Source of the DNA: JAJFKB01 sp965230515
GTDB taxonomy: Bacteria; Pseudomonadota; Gammaproteobacteria; Pseudomonadales; IMCC2047
Direction of reading: 5' to 3'
Length of the DNA stretch: 64,000 bases
Assembly: GCA_965230515.1 (NCBI GenBank)
Contig: OZ246007.1
Location: 1,550,001-1,614,000 of the forward strand
Shown here one piece after another: positions 28,169 through 40,884 of the stretch. Each line of letters begins with the position of its first letter. Positions within the stretch are counted from its first letter, which is position 1. A program made the translations under genes and the position numbers. The notes beneath the pieces were generated by a model. It did not search any database, was not told the origin of the DNA, and worked only from the letters and a program-made list of their open reading frames with translations.

Positions 28169-28978
28169 TCAAGGACCAGTCTGCAATTGATCTAATCTTT
28201 CCTGGAGTTTTGTTATTCTACTAATCAATTGCCGCCTGGTCGCATCAATCGCTTCAACAGCCTCTTCATTATTTTTAACGCGCTGCGCGATATCTCTGGG
28301 CATATTTTTTAGCCGTTCCTGTAAAATATCCATCTCGCTTCGAACTAACAAAAGCTGCTCCGACTGGTCTTCAAGTGCCGCCCGCAATGTGGTATTTTCC
28401 GCTAATAGCTGGTTATTTAACTTCTTAAAGCTTGCAGCAAGCTCAGATTGTCTGGCATCGACCGCTTTCAATTTTTGCTGGCTTGATTGGGCTTGACTGG
28501 CTGCTTTTTTGACACTCTCAGCCATATTTTTTATTTGCGCACTGTTTCTTGTAACGGCAGGTCGATTTCTTTTGTTCGACAAATCCCATAGCTTTCGAAT
28601 CTCTGAGTCGAAAAACTTAAATTTTTCATCAATTACGTTACCTGTTTCCGTAAAATCTGCCCCGGTGTTAAACACTTCATTACCAAGCTGATCGATACGT
28701 TTTCGCGCTAATTCCAATGAAGTCTGCGTTTGTGCAAGCTGTTTCTGTAACTGAACCGATTGAAGGCCCAGCCAACCACAAACCACAGCCAACCCCAACA
28801 GACAGAGTATCAGCAACAGTACCTTTAGTTTTCCCGGTCTCTGGTGAACTGTACCAGCTGGTTTATCGGGTGTCGGCGTCTTAGTCTGTCCACCAGCTGC
28901 TGGTCGATAGCGGGCATCGTCCTGCTCAACGGAGAGTCCTTCGACCACCTCAATATCATCGTCATCTAATCTAGGCAT
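28169..28978 (-). CDS. Membrane-anchored coiled-coil protein of unknown function
   Basis: This 269-residue protein has an acidic cytoplasmic start (LDDDDIEVVEG), a Pro/Thr linker, a single membrane helix (about 51-72) and then long coiled-coil segments (about 73-265) with heptad Leu and Gln. The order fits a bitopic inner-membrane protein with a periplasmic rod. I do not recognise it. It is transcribed in the same direction as rimI, about 40 bp after it, and may share that transcript. Confidence 0.7.
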   Translation of the reverse strand: MPRLDDDDIEVVEGLSVEQDDARYRPAAGGQTKTPTPDKPAGTVHQRPGKLKVLLLILCLLGLAVVCGWLGLQSVQLQKQLAQTQTSLELARKRIDQLGNEVFNTGADFTETGNVIDEKFKFFDSEIRKLWDLSNKRNRPAVTRNSAQIKNMAESVKKAASQAQSSQQKLKAVDARQSELAASFKKLNNQLLAENTTLRAALEDQSEQLLLVRSEMDILQERLKNMPRDIAQRVKNNEEAVEAIDATRRQLISRITKLQERLDQLQTGP

Positions 28979-29018
28979 TTTTGGATTACTTTATCTACTC
29001 ACTGTCTGCAACATATAG

Positions 29019-29492
29019 TTATAGCTGAATGGCCAACACCAGCGCATCCTCTCGATATTTACCCGCTGGATAATACCCTTTTCTCGTCCCCACTTCATTA
29101 AAGCCTTCAGAAATATAGAGCTGGTATGCCTTATCATTGGAAGCCCTTACTTCAAGGAAGGTTACCGTTGCTGATAACTGTCTGGCTCTCGCCAACATGT
29201 ATCTTAGCAACCCTTTACCTAGCCCCTGCCCCTGATAGGAATTACTGACACTCAAATTAAGCAGATGCGATTCCCCCGCCGCTGCCGACAGAACACTGTG
29301 CCCCACATGGCAATTTGTGGTTTCTAACACCACACACTCATGTTTCGCCAGTATACAACTCTCGAAGTTTTTCTCTGTCCAGGGGAAACTGTAGACACTT
29401 TTTTCCACTGCCATCACCCGCTCCATATCGTTCAGGGACATGGCTCGCAGATTAAAATCCAGCGGGAATTGGACTGTTTCAGTCATGGTCAA
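29019..29492 (-). CDS. rimI: Ribosomal protein S18-alanine N-acetyltransferase
   Basis: This 157-residue GNAT protein matches RimI in length and pattern: MERVMAVEKSVYSFPWTEKNF at the start, the acetyl-CoA loop SYQGQGLGKGLLRYML, and LEVRASNDKAYQLYISEGF with the RimI-typical NxxA-YxxxGF end. It acetylates the N-terminal Ala of ribosomal protein S18. The psi-like gene lies 149 bp upstream on the same strand, as in the E. coli holD-rimI pair. Confidence 0.92.
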   Translation of the reverse strand: MTMTETVQFPLDFNLRAMSLNDMERVMAVEKSVYSFPWTEKNFESCILAKHECVVLETTNCHVGHSVLSAAAGESHLLNLSVSNSYQGQGLGKGLLRYMLARARQLSATVTFLEVRASNDKAYQLYISEGFNEVGTRKGYYPAGKYREDALVLAIQL

Positions 29493-29641
29493 CCGGTAAG
29501 GCTACGTAAAAACACATGGAAAGTTCTACAGTTTCCCTGCTTACAAGGTGAAATTTTTCGATCCACCCTCACATGAATTCGCTGTCTGGCCACTAAACCG
29601 GAAAACCGGCGTCCGCGCATAATAAAAGAGTACCTATAACG

Positions 29642-30406
29642 CTAACTGTCGTGAGCTTCTTCCAACAGTTTAATAATCGGTTGCACATCACGCCAAACCT
29701 CCTTTTTTAACAAGGGATTTTCCAGCATTTTATCAACACCATAGGTAATAAGTGCCGGCAATTCACCGATAGACCAGAGCTTGCCGCGACACTCTGCAAG
29801 CTGCATTTCGTCTGGCAACAAATACCGGGCTGCCAGGGAACCCATTACCAATATCGAGTTGACCTGTTGCTTTGATATTTGAGCTTTATAGAAACCCCAA
29901 ACCGCATCGACGGCTACAGACTCACTTTGATCAACATGTTCTGAAGGTGAAACAGGCCAGGTGAACTGATTGTATTTTGCGCCAACCGTTGAGACTCCCA
30001 AAGCACTGGCCAACTCTGCCAGCAATCTCGACTGGGCTGGCGTTAACTGCATGCTATTTGTTTTCCCAATATCGCCAATAATCAGCAGCCTGTCCGCGCA
30101 ATGCAGGGTAACCAAATCAAACTGTGGAGCAGGTTTTTTTATCGGGGGTTTTCGGGAATGGGCTGCCCGTTCTTTACTCTGTTGCACCTGCCCAGCAGGC
30201 TGAGAAGATTCGAGGGGAGCATTAGCAACCTGCTCCTTTGCAACAGATTCTGGCACTTCTACTGATGCCGGTTTTGGTGCTGGTGCTGAGGTTGCCACGG
30301 GCAATGAGGAACTCGACTCCGGCAGCACTTTTCGCGCATACCAGACTTGAACCCCCATCGCCTGAAGGTACCTTGCTTGTGCTTGCCTGTTCAGTTTGCT
30401 AATCAA
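29642..30406 (-). CDS. HolD-like (DNA polymerase III psi) protein with a C-terminal glycosylase-like domain
   Basis: This 254-residue protein begins with RYLQAMGVQVWYARK, which resembles the N-terminal peptide of HolD (psi) that binds the chi subunit. A Pro/Ala/Ser/Gln linker (about 33-90) follows. The remaining domain (LHCADRLLIIGDIG, ILVMGSLAARYLL, NPLLKKEVWRDVQPI) resembles the uracil-DNA glycosylase fold seen in long psi proteins, without an obvious catalytic site. Gene order next to rimI supports the call. The start is a TTG whose bases overlap the leuA stop (TTGA), so translation is coupled to leuA. Confidence 0.65.
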   Translation of the reverse strand: MISKLNRQAQARYLQAMGVQVWYARKVLPESSSSLPVATSAPAPKPASVEVPESVAKEQVANAPLESSQPAGQVQQSKERAAHSRKPPIKKPAPQFDLVTLHCADRLLIIGDIGKTNSMQLTPAQSRLLAELASALGVSTVGAKYNQFTWPVSPSEHVDQSESVAVDAVWGFYKAQISKQQVNSILVMGSLAARYLLPDEMQLAECRGKLWSIGELPALITYGVDKMLENPLLKKEVWRDVQPIIKLLEEAHDS

Positions 30407-31950
30407 ACACCTTCCACCTGCGGGTGCTCACGCTTGCCTTCAGCTAATATTATATTGAGTGCATTCAGATAAGCCTTGGCGGAAGCTATGACGATATCTG
30501 TGTCCGCACCGGACCCATTAACAATGCGCCCCGCTTTTTCCAGGCGAACGGTCACTTCTCCCAGCGAGTCAGTACCGCTGGTAATTGCGTTAACCGAGTA
30601 CAACTGCAAACTGGTTCCGCTGTCGACAATTTTTTCGATCGCCTTAAAAGCAGCATCAACAGGACCACTGCCCTCGGCTTCTGTGTTAATCGCATCGTCA
30701 CAACAATTAAGAATCAGCTTCGCTCTTGGTTTCTCACCTGTCTTTGAGGTAACCTCAAGGTAGTTTAACTGGTAAAGATCTTCAAAATGCGCCTCCTGCA
30801 CATCTGTCACCAACGCCTGTAGGTCTTCATCAAATATTTCATGCTTTTTATCAGCGAGCGACTTAAACCTCACGAAAGCTTCGTTTAATTCATCCTGGTC
30901 TGCAAACTCTATCCCCAACTCCTCAAAACGCGCCTTAACTGCAGCGCGGCCCGAGTGTTTACCCAATACCAGTTTGTTTGCGTTCCAGCCAACATCTTCA
31001 GCTTTCATGATTTCGTAGGTTTCACGAAATTTAAGGACACCATCCTGGTGAATTCCGGATTCATGCGCAAATGCATTCGCACCGACAATCGCCTTATTAG
31101 GTTGGACAGGAAAGCCGGTTACGCTGGCAACTAATCGGGACGCCGGCACAATCTGAGTGGTATCAATACCGGTTTCAACAGGGAACAGGTCGCTGCGGGT
31201 CTTAACCGCCATAACCACCTCCTCCAACGAAGCGTTACCAGCCCTCTCACCAAGACCGTTAATCGTGCATTCCACCTGCCTTGCTCCGTTAACAACCGCA
31301 GAGAGGGAATTGGCAACTGCAAGCCCCAGGTCATTATGGCAATGCACTGAAAAAATGGCTTTATCTGAATTTGGCACCTGCTCAATCAATTTTGCAATGG
31401 TGCTCCCATATTCAATCGGCTCACCATAGCCAACTGTATCCGGAATATTGATTGTCCCCGCACCTGCATCAATGACTGCTTCAATAATGCGACACATAAA
31501 CTCAAACTCTGAACGACTGGCATCTTCCAGAGAAAACTCTACATCCGGTGCGAAGTTTCGCGCGAGCTTAACGGATTTTACCGCCTGCTCCAGCACCTGT
31601 TGTGGTTCCATTTTAAGCTTATATTGCATGTGAATGGGAGAGGTCGCAATAAAGGTGTGTATACGGGCATTATTAGCTGGTTGTAACGCTTCTGCTGCTC
31701 GCTCTATATCGGTAGCGTTCGCTCGTGCCAGACTGCACACCGTACTATCTTTTACACTTTCAGCGACGGCTTTCACGGCATCAAAATCGCCTTCACTTGC
31801 TATTGCAAACCCCGCCTCGATGACATCCACCTGCATTTTTTCGAGCGTTTTTGCGATACGAACTTTCTCGTTTCGTGTCATAGATGCGCCTGGACTCTGT
31901 TCTCCATCGCGCAATGTTGTATCAAAAATTACCAATCGATCTTTAGTCAT
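30403..31950 (-). CDS. leuA: 2-isopropylmalate synthase
   Basis: This protein has 515 residues from the ATG at 31950, which has GGAGCAG upstream. The HMGL-like TIM barrel starts with IFDTTLRDGEQSPG, has HCHNDLGLAVANSL and the metal-binding INGLGERAGNA. The C-terminal LeuA dimer/regulatory domain (from about 390) carries leucine feedback inhibition. The enzyme joins acetyl-CoA and 2-oxoisovalerate, the first leucine-specific step. Its stop overlaps the psi-like start. A candidate attenuator lies upstream at 32036-32177. Confidence 0.95.
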   Translation of the reverse strand: MTKDRLVIFDTTLRDGEQSPGASMTRNEKVRIAKTLEKMQVDVIEAGFAIASEGDFDAVKAVAESVKDSTVCSLARANATDIERAAEALQPANNARIHTFIATSPIHMQYKLKMEPQQVLEQAVKSVKLARNFAPDVEFSLEDASRSEFEFMCRIIEAVIDAGAGTINIPDTVGYGEPIEYGSTIAKLIEQVPNSDKAIFSVHCHNDLGLAVANSLSAVVNGARQVECTINGLGERAGNASLEEVVMAVKTRSDLFPVETGIDTTQIVPASRLVASVTGFPVQPNKAIVGANAFAHESGIHQDGVLKFRETYEIMKAEDVGWNANKLVLGKHSGRAAVKARFEELGIEFADQDELNEAFVRFKSLADKKHEIFDEDLQALVTDVQEAHFEDLYQLNYLEVTSKTGEKPRAKLILNCCDDAINTEAEGSGPVDAAFKAIEKIVDSGTSLQLYSVNAITSGTDSLGEVTVRLEKAGRIVNGSGADTDIVIASAKAYLNALNIILAEGKREHPQVEGV

Positions 31951-32035
31951 ATTCTGCTCCATACGGACCCGGCTATTATAACCATGCAAGCCAGTGCACT
32001 AAACAGCAAAAGCCTGCTTAACAAATAAAACAAAT

Positions 32036-32102
32036 AAAAAAACAATGATGTAGTGAAAAGTTGTCTGCCCTAAGGCAGCAGTCGATGGAGTAACTTCGCT
32101 AC
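32036..32102 (-). promoter_or_regulatory. Candidate leucine attenuator hairpin and T run upstream of leuA
   Basis: On the minus strand a short stem CTGCC-TTAG-GGCAG (32065-32078) sits inside a larger imperfect stem (32092-32102 with 32050-32062). A run of seven Ts (32036-32042) follows seven bases later. The hairpin overlaps the end of a short ORF with clustered Leu codons. This is the layout of a ribosome-stalling attenuator; the T run is not directly adjacent to the stem, which weakens it. Confidence 0.4.
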
Positions 32103-32177
32103 AGCGAGATAGGCAACGGCACCCTTAGTGCCCCTGTTTGATCGGTGGATTACGCTGTGTTTGATAGAGTAGGTCAT
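32070..32177 (-). CDS. Candidate leu leader peptide
   Basis: This 35-residue ORF upstream of leuA ends in KLLHRLLP, so four of its last seven codons are Leu (TTA CTC ... CTG CTG). Ribosomes short of charged leucyl-tRNA would stall there, as with E. coli leuL. Against it, there is no good ribosome site before the ATG at 32177, although a weak promoter-like pair (TTGTTG, 16 bp, TAAATA) would place the transcript start very close to the ATG. No homology is claimed. Confidence 0.35.
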   Translation of the reverse strand: MTYSIKHSVIHRSNRGTKGAVAYLAVAKLLHRLLP

Positions 32178-32316
32178 CACTGGAATATATTTAAATTCTG
32201 TTACTAATGCAACAATAAAGATGAATATCCACGCACGGTTCTATCTATCTGCATATCACAATACAGGCTTGCATAGTTTTTTTATAAGTAATACCGTTTA
32301 ATTTGTATATAAAGCT

Positions 32317-32344
32317 TTGACCTTTTTGCAAAAAAATATAAAAT
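32317..32344 (+). promoter_or_regulatory. Sigma-70 type promoter for phaC
   Basis: TTGACC (32317-32322) and TAAAAT (32339-32344) are spaced by 16 bp, 43 bases before the phaC start. The surrounding DNA is AT-rich with A tracts, and a long T tract lies further upstream. Confidence 0.6.
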
Positions 32345-32386
32345 GCTCGCAATATTATTTTGCGGTGCACAATTTCGGAGAAATCT

Positions 32387-34189
32387 ATGCCAGAACAGGC
32401 ACAAATAGAAACAGCGAGCTTTATTGATCAGCTAAATAGCGTCATTGGCGATCTTCCCTCATTTGACGATGAGGCAGCAGAAAACATGAACCAGGAATTT
32501 AGGGCTGCGATCGCAAAGATCACAAAAGGAATGTCGCCCGTCGCCCTGATCAATGCCTACGTTGACTGGCTCGGACATCTTTCCCTGTCACCAGGCAAGC
32601 AACTCCAACTCATGCAAAGCTTGGCTAATAAAGTATATCTGCTAGGTACCTATACCGCTGAATCCATGTCTGATTCGGGCGAAAAAACACCACCGCCCTC
32701 AACGATTAAAGACCGCACTTTTAGCTCTGAAGGTTGGCAGGCTTTTCCTTTTAATTTCTTTTCACAGTCCTACTTGCTGGCACAGCAATGGTTTAAAGAA
32801 GCAACCGGTAATGTGGACGGATTAACAAAAGATCATGAGGAGATGGTCAATTTCATTAATGAACAGATTCTAGGTGTTCTTTCTCCAGCTAACTTCCCGG
32901 TTACAAATCCTGAAGTAATCCAGAAAACCAAATCAGAACAGGGCGAAAACCTGAAACGTGGTTTAGGCAACCTGATTCAGGATGTTAAAAATGATAACGG
33001 TGAAGCCCCCAGCGAACAAAGTACTGAAAAATTTACTGTAGGGGAAGATATCGGAATCACTCCAGGAAAAGTGGTGTATCAAAACCAGTTGATTGAGCTG
33101 ATTCAATACAGTCCTTCGACCGAAGAGGTAGGAAAAGAGCCTGTGCTTTTTGTACCACCCTGGATCATGAAGTACTACATACTTGATCTTTCGCCAAAAA
33201 ATTCAATGGTCAAGTACCTGGTAGATCAGGGCAAAACAGTTTTCATGATCTCTTGGAAAAACCCCACTGAAAGTGAGCGGGATCTGGGTATGAATGCCTA
33301 TCTTGAGATGGGGCTGATGGAGTCCCTGAAAGCAGTGCAGACTATCGTACCTAACACCAAAGTAAATACTGTTGGTTACTGTATTGGTGGTACTCTGCTA
33401 CTGATCGGTGCTGCTGCACTGGCGGGATCTGAGCAAGACGCCATTAATTCCATCACTTTGCTGGCAGCGCAGGCTGACTTTTCTGAACCTGGAGACATCA
33501 AACGCTTTTTAAGCGACAGCCATTTAGCTTTTCTTGAAAGTCTAATGTGGAAACAGGGTTACCTGGATGCCGACAGTATGGGGGATGCATTCAAGGCATT
33601 ACGCCCGGGCGATCTTATATGGGGGCCTATGATACAGCGATATTTCCACGGCGAAGAGACGTTCATGAATGATCTCATGTCCTGGAATGCTGATGGCACA
33701 AGAATGCCCTATCAGATGCACCACGAGTATCTACGCAAGATGTATCTGGATAACGAACTGGCTGATGGTCATTATGAGGTTAACGGACGCAAGGTTTCAC
33801 TATCAGATATTACGGCACCAATGTTCGTTGTAGGTACACAAACCGACCACGTCGCACCCTGGAAGTCTGTGTACAAACTCCACCACCTGACGAACGACGA
33901 GCTGACCTTTTTGCTAACTTCAGGCGGACATAATGCCGGAATTATCAGTGGCCCCAGCCATCCAAGGCGTAATTTTCAGGTCCACACCAGAAAACCACGC
34001 GATAAATACATCTGCGCTGATACCTGGAAAGACTCTACCGAAGTACAACAAGGTTCCTGGTGGCCAGAGTGGAATAACTGGCTTGATCAACAACTAAGCG
34101 GGAAACGCAAACCACCGAGAATAGGTAACGCATCCAAGGGATATAAAGCTCTACGCAATGCACCAGGTGAGTATGTACTTGAAAAATAG
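32387..34189 (+). CDS. phaC: Class I-like poly(3-hydroxyalkanoate) synthase
   Basis: This protein has 600 residues from the ATG at 32387 (GGAG six bases upstream). The variable helical N-terminus is followed by an alpha/beta-hydrolase catalytic domain. The lipase-like box is GYCIGG with the nucleophile Cys332; the catalytic Asp lies in GTQTDHVAPW and the His in SGGHNAGIISG. PhaC polymerises (R)-3-hydroxyacyl-CoA into storage granules. A lone subunit of this length without phaE suggests class I. No phaA or phaB is adjacent. It has its own promoter and terminator. Confidence 0.93.
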   Translation: MPEQAQIETASFIDQLNSVIGDLPSFDDEAAENMNQEFRAAIAKITKGMSPVALINAYVDWLGHLSLSPGKQLQLMQSLANKVYLLGTYTAESMSDSGEKTPPPSTIKDRTFSSEGWQAFPFNFFSQSYLLAQQWFKEATGNVDGLTKDHEEMVNFINEQILGVLSPANFPVTNPEVIQKTKSEQGENLKRGLGNLIQDVKNDNGEAPSEQSTEKFTVGEDIGITPGKVVYQNQLIELIQYSPSTEEVGKEPVLFVPPWIMKYYILDLSPKNSMVKYLVDQGKTVFMISWKNPTESERDLGMNAYLEMGLMESLKAVQTIVPNTKVNTVGYCIGGTLLLIGAAALAGSEQDAINSITLLAAQADFSEPGDIKRFLSDSHLAFLESLMWKQGYLDADSMGDAFKALRPGDLIWGPMIQRYFHGEETFMNDLMSWNADGTRMPYQMHHEYLRKMYLDNELADGHYEVNGRKVSLSDITAPMFVVGTQTDHVAPWKSVYKLHHLTNDELTFLLTSGGHNAGIISGPSHPRRNFQVHTRKPRDKYICADTWKDSTEVQQGSWWPEWNNWLDQQLSGKRKPPRIGNASKGYKALRNAPGEYVLEK

Positions 34190-34206
34190 TACCTGATTAC
34201 CTACCG

Positions 34207-34234
34207 AAAGCCGCCTATATAGGCGGCTTTTTTT
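34207..34234 (+). terminator. Rho-independent terminator after phaC
   Basis: A stem AAAGCCGCC/GGCGGCTTT with a TATATA-like loop is followed by a run of Ts, 18 bases after the phaC stop. Confidence 0.9.
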
Positions 34235-34374
34235 ATGCCTGTTTTTAAACCAGTTACATTATTCAATATCAAACGATTCTTCGTTTAACGAGTCAGCACT
34301 GCTGTTCAATGCACCAAGAGGCAGCCGCTGTTATGATCATTTGATTTGAACAGGAAATTTTATCCGGGCCCAAC

Positions 34375-34407
34375 AAAAAACCCCGCCCTCAATGAGGACG
34401 GGGTTTT
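34375..34407 (-). terminator. Terminator of the rRNA operon
   Basis: On the minus strand CCCCGTCCTC pairs with GAGGGCGGGG (arms at 34394-34403 and 34381-34390, one G-U pair) around a three-base loop, followed by six Ts (34375-34380). It lies just past the 3' end of 5S. Confidence 0.92.
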
Positions 34408-34417
34408 CAATTTAAAG

Positions 34418-34533
34418 CCTGACGATGACCTACTCTCACATGGGGAAACCCCACACTACCATCGGCGATGAGTCTTTTCACTTCTGAGTTCGAGATGGGA
34501 TCAGGTGGTTCCGACTCTCTATGGTCGTCAGGC
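34418..34533 (-). rRNA. rrf: 5S ribosomal RNA
   Basis: The minus strand starts TGCCTGACGACCATAGAGAG and ends by pairing back near GCCTGACG at 34418-34425, the usual 5S stem. The internal ACCTGATCCCATCTCGAACT segment is the universal 5S core. The length, about 116 nt, and the place after 23S agree. Ends are good to a few bases. Confidence 0.95.
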
Positions 34534-34708
34534 AAAACCTTTTAATCGGTGGTGCCTGCGGCTCACTGGATATTAACTCCAGCCAGCCAGTGCAATGCAC
34601 TTAAACAATACGGCTATGTGACGGTATATCTTTCATACGTTCTCTTTCTCTTCACGCATATCTGTTGTACTTGATCTGGCTTTGCATACAACACCGCTTT
34701 GGCGTTAT

Positions 34709-37606
<2,898 letters not shown>

Positions 37607-38133
37607 TATAACCCAAAAAAGTGTTTTATCGCTAAAACCCCTTTTTAAACAGTTACCAACCCGTTTGCTACAACGTGTTGATTCCTGCCTCTCTCCCTAA
37701 ACATGGCAACATTACCTTTCGTGCTGCTACCACTGGGAGCGGGTTGATCATTTACGCCAGATATACGCTTGATGAATGTGTTTTCACACACTCAGAGAAT
37801 CGTATTACTACCTTGACATTGAGAAGTCGCTAAACTTCTCGTCAAGTTTGTTTGTTTGCATACTGCACAGTCATTTCAAATCATCGCTGATTCGTCATTC
37901 CCATGCCGCTTGCATACAAGCTATCACATAACCATATTGTTAAAGAGCATTGAACCTTTCGGTTCCTGGTTAAAAACCAGATCTAAATAATCAATCACTC
38001 CTGATCACTTAGATCTCTTCTCTAACCCTTCCTTCATCCTTTTCGATCCAGCCAAATCGAGTTAGGCAAGGCGCGGATCGGCGAAGCCTATTACCAATAG
38101 GTGAGCCAATTCGCAACGCCGCATCACTCAATT
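37607..38133 (-). other. Spacer between 23S and tRNA-Ala with boxA
   Basis: This 527-bp spacer carries a boxA antitermination signal, TGCTCTTTAACAAT on the minus strand (plus coordinates 37936-37949), which loads the Nus/rRNA antitermination complex. The pre-23S processing stem arms lie close to 23S. At its tRNA-proximal end it holds one copy of the hairpin repeat (38067-38121). No gene is seen; a minus-strand frame at 38009-38266 is a shadow of the tRNA region. Confidence 0.8.
38067..38121. repeat. Spacer hairpin repeat, copy 1
   Basis: The element runs from CAAGGCG (38067-38073) to CAACGCCG (38114-38121), and its centre is a hairpin CCTATT-ACC-AATAGG (38087-38101). The frame matches two other spacer copies while the hairpin sequence differs. 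Confidence 0.65.
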
Positions 38134-38209
38134 TGGTGGAGCCAGGCGGGATCGAACCGCCGACCTCCTGCGTGCAAGGCAGGCGCTCTCCCAGCTGAGC
38201 TATGGCCCC
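38134..38209 (-). tRNA. tRNA-Ala (TGC anticodon)
   Basis: The minus strand starts GGGGCCATAGCTCAGCTGGG, has the anticodon TGC within CTTGCACG, a GGTTCGATCC T-loop and an encoded CCA end at 38134. The 76-nt length and all stems fit. It lies in the 16S-23S spacer as usual. Confidence 0.97.
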
Positions 38210-38417
38210 ATCTGCTTGTCTATTTTTCGCCAGCCTGCGTTGCCTGACAAAAAATATCCTGCGCATCTGCGCTCATAACCAACTAACCATGAACGCCTTA
38301 GCATGTCGACCTTCAAATCCATGCTAACCACACCACTCACCCTCTTGCGAGGAGAATTTCGTCAGGCTTTCTCGCCCAACCTTCTCACTCCCTTATTAAG
38401 AGGAGATTTGTCTGAGA

Positions 38418-38472
38418 CAAGGCGGCTAGTTGCGACGTTTATTATCAATAAACGAGTGGCTTGCCAACGCCG
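38418..38472. repeat. Spacer hairpin repeat, copy 2
   Basis: CAAGGCGG (38418-38425) and CAACGCCG (38465-38472) flank a hairpin CGTTTATT-ATC-AATAAACG (38436-38454, 8-bp stem). It lies between the two tRNA genes. Confidence 0.65.
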
Positions 38473-38485
38473 TATCAGGCAAATC

Positions 38486-38562
<77 letters not shown>

Positions 38563-38589
38563 GAGCTAACTTGTCTATATCTTGCCTGG

Positions 38590-38665
38590 TCTGCGTTGCT
38601 GCTCATCACTCGGTCAGTCACATACTGATGTATGCTCCTTTCCTCGCTCCTTCGCGCGCCTTGCC
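38590..38665. repeat. Spacer hairpin repeat, copy 3 (inverted)
   Basis: In inverse orientation to copies 1 and 2, this element has TCTGCGTTG (38590-38598) and CGCCTTGCC (38657-38665) around a small hairpin CATAC-TGAT-GTATG (38621-38634). It lies between tRNA-Ile and the 3' end of 16S. Its arms are longer than those of the other two copies. Confidence 0.6.
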
Positions 38666-38845
38666 AGCCAAAATATAGCCTGCGTTATCTCCACTATCCC
38701 TTGCGTGCCAAATCCCGGCTCGCCGATAGCAGGTTTGGGCCTGTCGACCCTTTCTTTCCTTCGTCCATTAAAAAAGCCAGCTCGCGCTGACCTTCAAAAC
38801 AGAAACAATACGTGTGGGTACTATGCTGAAGCGTTCGGCTTCAGT

Positions 38846-40400
<1,555 letters not shown>

Positions 40401-40668
40401 AATCTTTTACATCAGCTTCTCAGCATGATGGGCGGTTTGCGCAGTGACCCTGCAAAACCACCAAATCTCGGCTCGGAATTAACAATTTAACACTCAATTC
40501 TTAAAAGAATTGTCGAGTCACTTGCCTTCCGAATAGTTTGTCACCAAACTCTCTTCAACAAGCACCCACACGTATTGCTTCTATACTTAATCCAATTTAT
40601 TAAAGAACGTTCGTTAGCACTCTATATCGCTAACCGGGAGAACCCTCTCTCCCTTCAAGAGAGCGCGC

Positions 40669-40696
40669 ATTATACACGCCACTCCTTTATGTACAA
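40669..40696 (-). promoter_or_regulatory. rrn promoter P2
   Basis: On the minus strand TTGTAC (40691-40696) and TATAAT (40669-40674) are spaced 16 bp. The bases after the -10 are GCGCGC, a GC-rich discriminator of the kind that makes rRNA promoters sensitive to ppGpp. Confidence 0.8.
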
Positions 40697-40780
40697 CCCT
40701 TATTTCACACTAAATTTTGAATAATTTTCAGCTTTCCTAAATCGCCCAAAATTTGTGCCCTGTTATCTAAGGGGAGTGGA

Positions 40781-40808
40781 ATTATAGTCCTGCTAATCGC
40801 AGAGTCAA
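40781..40808 (-). promoter_or_regulatory. rrn promoter P1
   Basis: On the minus strand TTGACT (40803-40808) and TATAAT (40781-40786) are spaced 16 bp, with a C-rich discriminator and an AT-rich stretch upstream of the -35. With P2, 112 bp downstream, it forms the tandem arrangement known from E. coli rrn operons. Confidence 0.8.
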
Positions 40809-40884
40809 TAGCTGTTTAAAATGAATTTGAAAAAACCATAACCAGATAGATTAAAGCAACATGCTCTAGACCAAAAACAAGGCA

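Larger units (their letters stand above)
40401..40884 (-). promoter_or_regulatory. rRNA operon leader and upstream region
   Basis: This 484-bp stretch between 16S and pssA holds the leader RNA, a boxA-like GTTCTTTAATAAATT (plus 40594-40608) and two promoters described separately. AT-rich DNA at 40809-40845 just upstream of the distal promoter could be an UP element. No coding sequence is seen. Confidence 0.75.
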
